Below are positions 5,750-13,509 of a stretch of DNA of 15,325 nt, piece by piece. The DNA is from Oscillospiraceae bacterium (GTDB lineage: Bacteria > Bacillota > Clostridia > Oscillospirales > Ruminococcaceae). Numbering within the stretch: position 1 is the stretch's first letter; each line of letters starts with the position of its first letter. A program made the position numbers and the translations under genes. Under the pieces are notes generated by a model. It ran no database searches. It saw nothing but the letters and a program-made list of their open reading frames with translations, and was not told the origin of the DNA. The DNA lies in contig DXWR01000252.1 of assembly GCA_019416775.1 (NCBI GenBank), positions 1 to 15,325 of the forward strand. The letters run 5' to 3'.

Positions 5750-8413
5750 ATGAAAAAACATTACAGTATTTGGCTGGCGCCTTTGGCGGTGCTGGGAGTG
5801 CTGTGCGTCCTGTATGTGATTAATGGGCTGTTCCCCTTTGGGGAAAACACCATCAGCTGGGGGGACATGAACCAGCAGGTGGTGCCTTTGCTGTTGGAGC
5901 TGCGCAATATCCTTCACGGGGAAGGCAGCTTGTTTTATACTATGCAGACTGCCGGGGGCATGAATTTTTACGGGGTATTCCTTTTCTTCTTATCCTCTCC
6001 CTTTTCCTTTTTGGTGTACTTTGTCAAAACCGGGGACATGAAGTGGTTTATGAACCTGCTTTTGATTTTAAAGCTCATGACCTGTGCGGTGACGGCGGCA
6101 GTGTTCTTCCGAGCTCGGTTTCCCCGGCTGCGGCAGCGGTTTGGGGCGCTGCTGGCGGTGTGCTACGCCTTTAGCGGATATACCCTGCTGTTTTACCAGA
6201 ACATTGTCTGGCTGGATGTGATGTACCTGTTTCCCTTGCTTTTGCTGGGATTGGATTGGACCTTAAACCGGCGCAAGCCTTTGCTTTACATCCTGAGCCT
6301 GTGCGCCATTATGGCCTGCCAGTTTTATCTGGGATATATGGTGGTGATCTTTCTGCTGCTGGCGGTGGCGGTGTGGGTGTTTTGGGCGATGCCAAAGGAA
6401 CATCGTGGCCGGGCCTGTGCCTGCTTTTTAGGAGCCAGCTTGGTGGCGGCGCTGCTCACCGGGGTGATTTGGGCCCCTGCTCTGTTACAGTTTATGAAAT
6501 CTGCCCGGGGAGAGGGGCTGATAGAAAGCCTGACTTCCGGGGGGCTGTTTGCTCATCTGGCCACCTCCCTGCCCTTCCTTTGCTCCAGCGCCCTTTTGGT
6601 GGTGTCCCTCTTCTTTTTGCGGAAGGTGCGGCAAAACCGGCGGCTGGCTGCGGTGCTGATTGTTTTTGTTCTCTGCGCTCTGCCTTTGGTGCTGGAACCA
6701 GTGAATAAGATGTGGCACACCGGCAGCTACCAGGCTTTCCCGGTGCGGTACGGGTTTATTACCCTGTTTTTGGGCTTCTGCCTTTCTGCCTGGGCATTGC
6801 AGCGGGTCCAGCCGGATAAATTGCCGGACCACACCAGCCCTGGGGCCTTGGCAGGGGTGTGGGTGGCTTTGGTGGCGGCCGTGGCAGTGGAGGGTATTCT
6901 GCTGCTCTATTTCTCCGGAGTGCTGGACAGCTATTTGTCCTCCCTTTGGGTGGACACCAACTCTATGCTGCTGCAAATGCTGGTGTTTTTGCTGGTGGGA
7001 TTCGGCGTGTTTTTGCTGCTGTTTACCTACCATTACGGCTACTTCACCCGCCGGGTATTTTCTGTTTTGCTCTGTCTGCTGGTAGGAAGCCAGATCTTCT
7101 TTTCCTTGCAGGTATACATCGGGGATGCCGCCAATCCGGTGGATAAATGGCAGCAATACACCGATTTGGAGGACGTGCTGCCGGAGGATGGGCTGTACCG
7201 GGTGAAAACCGACAACAAGTACACCGATGCCAACCTGATGGGGGGCATCGGTTACAACAACCTGGCCCACTACACCTCCTTTACCACCGAAGATTACCTC
7301 TTTACCGCCAAAAAGCTGGGGTATTCCTCCTACTGGATGGAGGTAAACTCCAACGGCGGCACCCTGCTCACCGACGCCCTTTTGGGCAACCGGTACACTG
7401 TCAGCCAGTTTGACTACCTCAACATTGCCGGGGATCCGGTGTACGAAAATGAGCTTTACCGCATCTACGAAAATCCCCTGACCCTGTCCCTGGGCCTGGT
7501 GGTGGGAGCGGATCAGGTGCAGGAAGAAATTCCGGATTTGGATCGGATGCAGGTGCAGCAGTACCTCTACGAAACCTTCCTGGATCCCTCCGCTTCCCAG
7601 CTCATCTACCCTTATGCCCCGGATACGGTAAATCATATTGATATTACCGAAGAAGCGGGACGGTATACCTTTACCTGCCGCTCCCGGTACAGCGCCACCA
7701 TGGAATATGAAATCCCGGTAGTGGGACGGCAGACCCTGTACTTTGACTGTTTTGATGTGTATTCCAACAGCTTGGTGGAGGACATCAACCAGTCCTTTGA
7801 CCTTGAAGTCAACGGGAAAACCGTCACCACCAACTACCCAAATCAAAGCGTCAATGGCTTGGTGGAGCTGGGCACCTTCCAGGACACCACGGTCACGGTG
7901 GAAGTTCAGCTGAACAAGGATTGCAGCTGCAATTCCTTCGGGGTGTTTGGGCTGGATGTGGATCTGCTGGAAGAAACTTTGGCAAGCGTTTCGGAACAAC
8001 AGGCCCAGATCACCTATGAAGGGACTACCTTTACCGCCTCGGCCTACAGCGCCCAGCCCAACCAGGTGCTCTACCTTTCCATCCCCTATGATGAGGGCTT
8101 TTCCTGCACCGTCAACGGGCAGCCGGTGGAAGTTCAGCGTGCCAATTCCGCTTTTTTGGCCGTCCCCTTGGAGCAGGGAGAAAACACAGTGGTGCTGACC
8201 TATACTCTGCCGGGATATTGGGTTGGGTTGATCCTTACCGGGATTGGAGTGCTGGCTCTGATTGGATTTTTATGGTATCAAAAGAAAAACCGCCCGCCTT
8301 TGGTGAAGCTCAACCGGGTCTGTGTGGGGGCGATAGGAGCCCTTGGCATGCTCTGCTTTTTGGCAATTTATGTGATGCCTCTATTGGTTTGGGCAGCCGG
8401 GCAGTTTCTCTGA
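5750..8413 (+). CDS. yfhO: YfhO-family integral membrane protein (GT-C-type glycosyltransferase candidate)
   Basis: 887 aa from the ATG at 5750, with GAGGAAGGAG 8 bases upstream; a start 41 codons earlier lies before the promoter and is rejected. The N-terminus is a membrane helix, followed by the external loop ISWGDMNQQVVPL with D39, the acidic position expected of the GT-C fold. About a dozen further helices run to residue 460, including the family-typical segments SGYTLLFYQNIVWLD and FYLGYMVVIF. Residues about 470-820 are a soluble beta-rich extracytoplasmic domain, and two helices close the protein. In Bacillus and Listeria, YfhO-type proteins add sugars from undecaprenyl-phosphate carriers to teichoic acids together with a CsbB-type partner. 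No partner gene lies in this window, so donor and acceptor are unknown. Confidence 0.88.
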   Translation: MKKHYSIWLAPLAVLGVLCVLYVINGLFPFGENTISWGDMNQQVVPLLLELRNILHGEGSLFYTMQTAGGMNFYGVFLFFLSSPFSFLVYFVKTGDMKWFMNLLLILKLMTCAVTAAVFFRARFPRLRQRFGALLAVCYAFSGYTLLFYQNIVWLDVMYLFPLLLLGLDWTLNRRKPLLYILSLCAIMACQFYLGYMVVIFLLLAVAVWVFWAMPKEHRGRACACFLGASLVAALLTGVIWAPALLQFMKSARGEGLIESLTSGGLFAHLATSLPFLCSSALLVVSLFFLRKVRQNRRLAAVLIVFVLCALPLVLEPVNKMWHTGSYQAFPVRYGFITLFLGFCLSAWALQRVQPDKLPDHTSPGALAGVWVALVAAVAVEGILLLYFSGVLDSYLSSLWVDTNSMLLQMLVFLLVGFGVFLLLFTYHYGYFTRRVFSVLLCLLVGSQIFFSLQVYIGDAANPVDKWQQYTDLEDVLPEDGLYRVKTDNKYTDANLMGGIGYNNLAHYTSFTTEDYLFTAKKLGYSSYWMEVNSNGGTLLTDALLGNRYTVSQFDYLNIAGDPVYENELYRIYENPLTLSLGLVVGADQVQEEIPDLDRMQVQQYLYETFLDPSASQLIYPYAPDTVNHIDITEEAGRYTFTCRSRYSATMEYEIPVVGRQTLYFDCFDVYSNSLVEDINQSFDLEVNGKTVTTNYPNQSVNGLVELGTFQDTTVTVEVQLNKDCSCNSFGVFGLDVDLLEETLASVSEQQAQITYEGTTFTASAYSAQPNQVLYLSIPYDEGFSCTVNGQPVEVQRANSAFLAVPLEQGENTVVLTYTLPGYWVGLILTGIGVLALIGFLWYQKKNRPPLVKLNRVCVGAIGALGMLCFLAIYVMPLLVWAAGQFL

Positions 8414-8442
8414 TTGAATTTCCGGCGAAAATATGCTATACT
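8414..8442 (+). promoter_or_regulatory. Promoter of proS
   Basis: TTGAAT (8414-8419), a 17-base spacer and TATACT (8437-8442), preceded by TGC as an extended -10. This is one of the two best sigma-A promoters in the window. It starts directly after the yfhO stop. Transcription would begin near 8449, leaving a leader of about 50 bases with one small hairpin (CGGAA/TTCCG, 8464-8476). That is too short for a T-box. Confidence 0.75.
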
Positions 8443-8499
8443 GGGCACATCTTAGAACACTAACGGAAACATTCCGAACGAAGAATGGGAGAGAGTACA

Positions 8500-9939
8500 T
8501 TGGCCAAACAGCAAAAAATGGTGGAGGACATTACCTCCATGGAAGTGGATTTCGCCAAATGGTACACCGACGTGGTGAAAAAGGCGGAATTGGTGGATTA
8601 TTCCAGCGTCAAGGGCTGCATGATTATTCGGCCCTACGGCTATGCCATCTGGGAAAACATCCAGGCGGACCTGGACAAGCGGTTTAAGGAGACCGGACAT
8701 GAAAATGTGTATATGCCCCTGCTGATCCCGGAACACCTGCTCCAGGTGGAAAAGGATCATGTGGAAGGTTTCGCCCCGGAAGTGGCCTGGGTCACCCAAG
8801 GCGGGGAAGAAAACCTCAGCGAGCGGCTCTGCATCCGCCCCACCAGCGAGGTGCTGTTCTGCGAGCACTACAAGAAGATCATCAACTCCTACCGGGACCT
8901 GCCTAAACTGTACAACCAGTGGTGTAACGTTATGCGGTGGGAAAAGACTACCCGTCCCTTCCTGCGTTCCAGCGAATTTCTGTGGCAGGAAGGCCATACC
9001 ATGCACGAAACCAAGGAAGAAGCCATGGAGGAAACCATGCAGCAGCTTCGCACCTATGAGGAGTTCTACCGGGATACCCTGGCCATCCCCGCCGTGACCG
9101 GCCGGAAAACCGAAAAGGAAAAATTTGCCGGCGCACTGGAAACCTACACCATTGAGCCCATGATGCACAACGGCGTGGCCCTCCAAGGCGGCACCAGCCA
9201 CTACTTCGGCACCCACTTTGCAGAGTGCTTCGGCATCACCTTCACCGGCCGGGACAACACCCAGCAGGTGCCCCACCAGACCAGCTGGGGGGTTTCCACT
9301 CGGATGATCGGCGCCATTATCATGGTTCATGGGGATGACAACGGCCTGGTGCTGCCCCCGAAAATCGCCCCCATCCAGTTGGTGATTGTGCCCATTGCTG
9401 TTCACAAGCCCGGTGTGCTGGAAAAGGCAAGAGAACTGCAGGAACAGCTCAAGGGCCAGTTTAGAGTGAAGCTGGATGACAGCGATAACTCCCCCGGCTG
9501 GAAGTTTGCCCAGTACGAGATGAAGGGCGTTCCTCTGCGGCTGGAAATCGGCCCCAAGGACATTGAAAACAACCAGTGCGTGCTGGTGACCCGGCACAAC
9601 CGGGAAAAGACCTTTGTCTCCTTGGACGAGCTGCCTCAGATGATCGAAAAGAAGCTCCAAGAGGTCCACGACGGCATCTACCAGCGGGCTTTGGAAAACC
9701 TGAAGGAAAAGACCAGCGTGGCCACCACCCTGGATGAGTTCTTGGACATCGCCCAGAACAAACCCGGCTTTATCAAAGCTATGTGGTGCGGGGATTCTGC
9801 CTGCGAAGACAAGATCAAGGATCTCACCAATGGGGTGAAGAGCCGGTGCATCCCCTTTGAGGAGGAACACCTTTCCGATACCTGCGTCTGCTGCGGACGG
9901 CCTGCCAAGCACATGGTGTACTGGGGCAAGCAGTACTGA
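8500..9939 (+). CDS. proS: Prolyl-tRNA synthetase, type 3 (archaeal/eukaryote-like)
   Basis: 479 aa. It charges tRNA-Pro with proline in the cytoplasm. The TTG at 8500 is preferred because GGGAGAG at 8487-8493 is then well placed; the in-frame ATG at 8485 overlaps that site. The rlmB leader uses the same GAATGGGAGAG. Class II motif 1 is VKGCMIIRPYGYAIWENIQ, motif 2 is VMRWEKTTRPFLRSSEFLWQEGH and motif 3 includes GVSTRMIGAIIMVHGDDNGL. The anticodon-binding domain follows, then the C-terminal zinc-type domain with CGDSAC and TCVCCGRPA and a terminal Tyr. There is no bacterial-type editing insertion between motifs 2 and 3. All of this is diagnostic of the archaeal/eukaryote-like form, also found in many Clostridia. 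Confidence 0.96.
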   Translation: MAKQQKMVEDITSMEVDFAKWYTDVVKKAELVDYSSVKGCMIIRPYGYAIWENIQADLDKRFKETGHENVYMPLLIPEHLLQVEKDHVEGFAPEVAWVTQGGEENLSERLCIRPTSEVLFCEHYKKIINSYRDLPKLYNQWCNVMRWEKTTRPFLRSSEFLWQEGHTMHETKEEAMEETMQQLRTYEEFYRDTLAIPAVTGRKTEKEKFAGALETYTIEPMMHNGVALQGGTSHYFGTHFAECFGITFTGRDNTQQVPHQTSWGVSTRMIGAIIMVHGDDNGLVLPPKIAPIQLVIVPIAVHKPGVLEKARELQEQLKGQFRVKLDDSDNSPGWKFAQYEMKGVPLRLEIGPKDIENNQCVLVTRHNREKTFVSLDELPQMIEKKLQEVHDGIYQRALENLKEKTSVATTLDEFLDIAQNKPGFIKAMWCGDSACEDKIKDLTNGVKSRCIPFEEEHLSDTCVCCGRPAKHMVYWGKQY

Positions 9940-9958
9940 TTTCAAGACAAAAAACAAG

Positions 9959-10000
9959 AGGACTTCAAGCAGATCCATGCCTGAAGTCCTTTTTCTTTTT
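9959..10000. terminator. Bidirectional intrinsic terminator between proS and glyA
   Basis: AGGACTTCA (9959-9967) pairs with TGAAGTCCT (9982-9990), with an inner GCA/TGC pairing. On the plus strand it is followed by TTTTCTTTTT. On the minus strand the stem is followed by CTTGTTTTTT. It can therefore stop both proS and glyA transcripts, which converge here. Confidence 0.9.
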
Positions 10001-10010
10001 GGGTTTTATC

Positions 10011-11270
10011 TTACTCGTACAGAGGATATTTGCCGCACAGTTCATTGACTTTGGCCCGGATTTCTTCCTGGTGTTCCAGGTAATCCTCCCGGGCAGTGCG
10101 GTAAATACACTCGGCGATCACCTTCATGTCTTCCGGCTGCATGCCGCGGCTGGTGACGGCGGGGGTGCCGATGCGGATGCCGCTGGTAACAAAGGGTTTT
10201 TCCGGATCATTGGGGATGGCATTCTTGTTCACGGTGATATACACCTCATCCAGCCGCCGTTCCAGTTCCTTGCCGGTGATGTGGAAGTTCCGAGTGTCCA
10301 CCAGCATCAGGTGATTGTCGGTGCCGCCGCTGACCAGATCAAAGCCGTAGTTCATCAGCTCTTTGGCCAGCATAGCGGCGTTGTCCACGATCCGCTGGGC
10401 ATATTCCTTAAAGGAAGGCTGCAACGCTTCCCCAAAGCAGACGGCCTTGGCGGCGATGACGTGCATCAGCGGGCCGCCCTGGGTGCCGGGGAACACGGCC
10501 TTGTTGATCTTCTTGGCGATTTCCTCGTCGTTGGTGAGGATCAAGCCGCCCCGAGGGCCCCGCAAGGTTTTGTGGGTGGTGGTGGTGACCACGTCCGCGT
10601 AGGGCACCGGGTTCTGGTGCAGGCCGGCGGCCACCAGCCCGGCGATGTGGGCCATATCCACCATCAGATAGGCGCCCACTTCCTTGGCAATTTTACCCAA
10701 GCGTTCAAAGTCGATGGCACGGGGATAGGCGGAAGCGCCGGCCACGATCATCTTGGGCTGCACTTCTTTGGCAATGGCTTCCACATGGTCGTAGTCGATG
10801 GTTTCGGTGTCGTCCTCCACTCCGTAGGAGTGGAACTCAAAGTATTTGCCGGAAAGGTTCACCGGAGAACCGTGGGTCAAATGCCCGCCGTGAGCCAGGC
10901 TCATGCCCAGCACTTTGTCCCCGGGCTGAAGCAGGGCAAAGTACACGGCAGTGTTGGCCTGAGCGCCGGAGTGAGGCTGAACGTTGGCGAAGTTGGCGCC
11001 AAACAGCTTTTTGGCCCGCTCAATGGCGATGTTTTCCACAATATCCACATCCTGGCAGCCGCCGTAGTAACGCTTGCCGGGATAACCTTCGGCGTATTTG
11101 TTGGTGAGCACGCTGCCCATGGCAGCCATCACCGCCGGGGAGACGATGTTTTCACTGGCAATCAGCTCAATGTTCCGGCGCTGACGCTTCAGCTCCAAGT
11201 TCATGGCGTCTCCCACTTCCGGGTCCGCCTTCATTACATAGCCGATGGTATCTACCAAATCCTGATACAT
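10011..11270 (-). CDS. glyA: Serine hydroxymethyltransferase
   Basis: 419 aa from the ATG at 11270, with GGAAGGAG 8 bases upstream; upstream codons in the same frame belong to the leader and promoter. This PLP enzyme interconverts serine and glycine while loading one-carbon units onto tetrahydrofolate. Visible family signatures are the N-terminal RQRRNIELIASEN, YPGKRYYGG, the HSGAQAN segment, HGGHLTHGS, and VDMAHIAGLVAAG. The PLP-lysine motif is TTTTHKTLRGPRGG, with Lys at residue 234. Length is normal for bacterial GlyA (roughly 410-420). It lies 91 bases after rarA on the same strand but has its own promoter, and it ends at the bidirectional terminator. Confidence 0.97.
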   Translation of the reverse strand: MYQDLVDTIGYVMKADPEVGDAMNLELKRQRRNIELIASENIVSPAVMAAMGSVLTNKYAEGYPGKRYYGGCQDVDIVENIAIERAKKLFGANFANVQPHSGAQANTAVYFALLQPGDKVLGMSLAHGGHLTHGSPVNLSGKYFEFHSYGVEDDTETIDYDHVEAIAKEVQPKMIVAGASAYPRAIDFERLGKIAKEVGAYLMVDMAHIAGLVAAGLHQNPVPYADVVTTTTHKTLRGPRGGLILTNDEEIAKKINKAVFPGTQGGPLMHVIAAKAVCFGEALQPSFKEYAQRIVDNAAMLAKELMNYGFDLVSGGTDNHLMLVDTRNFHITGKELERRLDEVYITVNKNAIPNDPEKPFVTSGIRIGTPAVTSRGMQPEDMKVIAECIYRTAREDYLEHQEEIRAKVNELCGKYPLYE

Positions 11271-11316
11271 AATTTTTACTCCTTCCAGATTGGAAAAACG
11301 GGGAACGATTACTGTT

Positions 11317-11345
11317 ATTATACACAAAACCCCAGGGGAAGTAAA
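11317..11345 (-). promoter_or_regulatory. Promoter of glyA
   Basis: On the minus strand, TTTACT (-35, 11345-11340), a 17-base spacer and a perfect TATAAT (-10, 11322-11317), about 47 bases before the glyA start. The spacer contains CCCCTGGGG, a small palindrome at 11330-11338 that could be part of an operator. No riboswitch fits the short leader. Confidence 0.7.
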
Positions 11346-11361
11346 GCAAAACCGGATGAGG

Positions 11362-12651
11362 CTATTTTTTCTCTTTTGGATTGGGGTCAAGCTGCTGTTG
11401 CCAGATACGGTAGTGCAGAGCGGCCTGCTCGGTTTTGTTTTCCCCAAAGTGGTAATAGACGTGATCTTTGATGTCATCAGGGAGATACTGCTGCTTTACC
11501 CAATGGCGGGGATAGTCATGGGGATAGAGGTAATGCTGCCCCTTCACCTCCCGGTCTGCCCCGTCGTAGTGGACATTTTGGAGCTGTCGGGGAAATCCCC
11601 GTCCCAGCCCCCGCTGAACGTCTTGGGTGGCTTCTGCCATGGCCAGGTAGGCGCTGTTAGACTTGGGCGCGGTGGCCAGCAGCACCGCCGCGTCCGCCAG
11701 GGGGATTCTGGCTTCCGGCAGCCCCAGCTGCAGGGCGCTGTCCACACAGGCTTTCACAATGGGGATGGCCTGGGGATAGGCCAAGCCGATGTCCTCTGCC
11801 GCAATCACCAGCAGCCGCCGGCAGGGGGAAAGGAGATCCCCTGCTTCCAGAATCCGAGCCAGGTAAAACACCGCTGCGTTTTCATCGCTGCCTCGGATGG
11901 ATTTTTGCAGGGCAGAAAGGAGATCATAGTGCTGCTCCCCTTCCCGGTCATAGGTATTGGCGCTCTTTTGCGCTAGCTGTTCCGCCAGTTCCAGGGTAAC
12001 GGCGCGGCAGCCCTCCTCTTTTGGGGCGGCCAGGCAGCAGAGTTCTACGGTGTTGATGGATTTGCGCACATCTCCGCCGCAGCCCATGGCAATGGCGTGC
12101 TCCACCTCTGGGGTGTGTTGGATGGGACAGTTCAGCCGTTGTTCCATGGCGTTGAATCCACGATGCACTACCTTTTCTGTTTCCTGAGGGGTGACCTGTT
12201 TGAATTCAAAGACGGTGCACCGGCTTAAAATAGCTCCATAGACATAGAAATAGGGGTTTTCGGTGGTGGAGGCAATGAGAGTGATGCTGCCGTTTTCCAG
12301 GTATTCCAGTAGAGATTGCTGCTGCTTTTTGTTTAGATATTGGATTTCGTCCAGATACAGCAAAATCCCATTCATTCCCGCCAGCGTTTTGGTCTGATCC
12401 ATGATTTCCTTCAGGTCGGCGGTGGAACAAGAGGTGCCGTTTTTCTGATACAGTTTTTTGTGGGTTTGGGCAGCAATAATCCGAGCAACCGTAGTTTTGC
12501 CCACGCCGGAGGGGCCGTAAAAGATCATGTTGGGGATTTGGCCGGACTGGATGATGTTGTATAGCGCTTTGCCGGGAGTGAGCAGATGGGGCTGCCCAAC
12601 TACCTCATCTAGGGTTTGAGGCCGCAGGGCGTTTGCCAATGGGGTATTCAC
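11362..12651 (-). CDS. rarA: Replication-associated recombination protein A (RarA/MgsA-type AAA+ ATPase)
   Basis: 429 aa with a GTG start at 12651; GGGGGA lies 8 bases upstream. It is related to clamp-loader ATPases and acts at stalled replication forks. Walker A is GPSGVGKT (46-53). Walker B is ILLYLDEI with D101-E102, sensor 1 is STTEN (128-132) and the likely Arg finger is R144 in LSRC. The C-terminal MgsA tetramerisation domain is recognisable (RGSDENAAVFYLARILEAGD, then AAEDIGLAYP). The segment after Walker B reads QYLNKKQQ, where RarA proteins usually have HRFNKxQQ, so this is a divergent branch. The start codon overlaps the esterase stop (GTGA), implying translational coupling. Confidence 0.92.
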   Translation of the reverse strand: MNTPLANALRPQTLDEVVGQPHLLTPGKALYNIIQSGQIPNMIFYGPSGVGKTTVARIIAAQTHKKLYQKNGTSCSTADLKEIMDQTKTLAGMNGILLYLDEIQYLNKKQQQSLLEYLENGSITLIASTTENPYFYVYGAILSRCTVFEFKQVTPQETEKVVHRGFNAMEQRLNCPIQHTPEVEHAIAMGCGGDVRKSINTVELCCLAAPKEEGCRAVTLELAEQLAQKSANTYDREGEQHYDLLSALQKSIRGSDENAAVFYLARILEAGDLLSPCRRLLVIAAEDIGLAYPQAIPIVKACVDSALQLGLPEARIPLADAAVLLATAPKSNSAYLAMAEATQDVQRGLGRGFPRQLQNVHYDGADREVKGQHYLYPHDYPRHWVKQQYLPDDIKDHVYYHFGENKTEQAALHYRIWQQQLDPNPKEKK

Positions 12652-13484
12652 CGCTTCATCCCCCTTTTTCGACCATCCAGAGAATAGGGGTTAAAGGCGC
12701 TGCCGGGGCCAAAGAAGTGCTCAAAGGCCAGGTGGACGCTTTCATCCCAAAAATACCATTCGTGGATGCCCGGCCATTCCAAATAGGTGAAGTCGTAGTG
12801 CAGGGGCTCCATAGCTTCGGCCAGATTTACGCTCATCTGGTGGATGAAATCCTCGGTGCCGCAGGTGACAAACAGTTTGGACTTGACAGGGTTGGCGTCC
12901 TGCTTTCGGGCCAGTTCAAATAAATCGTAGGGTTTTAGCAACTCCGGCCGCTGCCGAAACTGTTCTACCACTTCCCGGCCCACAATGCCCATGACTTCCT
13001 GGGGAGCCATGAGAGGGCTTTCGATCTCACAAGCCTCCATCACTAAGTTGATGTCGCAGGCGGGAGAAAAGGCGGCGCATCCTGCATATCGTTCCGGATA
13101 GGTCAAAGCGCAGCGCAGCGCCCCATAGCCCCCCATGGAGATGCCCATCACATACCGGTCTTCCCGCTTGGGGGATACCCGGAACAGGGTTTCTATCGTT
13201 TCCGGCAGTTCTTGGGTGATGTAGGTAAAATAGGGCGCACCCTCCGCCATGTCGATATAGAAGCTTTTTTGCACTTCCGGGATAATCAGCATGACATCAT
13301 AGTCCTGAGCTAACAGAGAGCAGCGGGTGTTCAGCACCCAGTCAGTGCTGTTGTCGCTCAGGCCATGGAGCAGATAGACCGCCCGGAAGGGTTTGTTATG
13401 ATTTCTGCGTTTGGGGGTGATGATCCGCACTGCGGTGTTCATTCCAAGCGTTTTAGAATAGAGATTGCCGGTAAAATCAGCCAT
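12648..13484 (-). CDS. Esterase D / tributyrin-esterase-like alpha/beta hydrolase (putative esterase family PF00756)
   Basis: 278 aa; ATG with AAAGGAGAT about 8 bases upstream. The fold is read from YLLHGLSDNSTDW (oxyanion loop) and the nucleophile elbow MGISMGGYGAL with S116. D212 in CGTEDF and H241 in WPGIHEWYFWDE complete a full Ser-Asp-His triad. There is no signal peptide, so it is cytoplasmic. Substrates in this family are small acyl esters, S-formylglutathione or acetylated sugars; the sequence does not decide which. It lies 25 bases downstream of the CPBP-family gene and overlaps rarA by 4 bases, so the three are likely one transcript. Confidence 0.88.
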   Translation of the reverse strand: MADFTGNLYSKTLGMNTAVRIITPKRRNHNKPFRAVYLLHGLSDNSTDWVLNTRCSLLAQDYDVMLIIPEVQKSFYIDMAEGAPYFTYITQELPETIETLFRVSPKREDRYVMGISMGGYGALRCALTYPERYAGCAAFSPACDINLVMEACEIESPLMAPQEVMGIVGREVVEQFRQRPELLKPYDLFELARKQDANPVKSKLFVTCGTEDFIHQMSVNLAEAMEPLHYDFTYLEWPGIHEWYFWDESVHLAFEHFFGPGSAFNPYSLDGRKRGMKR

Positions 13485-13509
13485 AGAAAAATCTCCTTTT
13501 TCGACAGGT

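Noticed and set aside
6485..7999. 504-codon open frame on the minus strand inside yfhO
   Set aside because: Its His/Gln/Gly-rich composition is that of an antisense shadow of Leu-rich membrane sequence, and it has no ribosome binding site or family resemblance.
8443..8499. T-box leader before proS
   Set aside because: The leader is only about 50 bases after a strong promoter and lacks a T-box sequence and antiterminator.
8452..9978. 508-codon open frame on the minus strand opposite proS
   Set aside because: It mirrors proS, whose class II synthetase motifs are unmistakable. The antisense peptide is His/Gly/Val-rich low complexity, a codon-bias artefact, and it would read through the terminator.
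9999..11471. 490-codon open frame on the plus strand opposite glyA
   Set aside because: It is antisense to a clear glyA and starts right after the terminator without a ribosome binding site; its composition is typical of a shadow frame.
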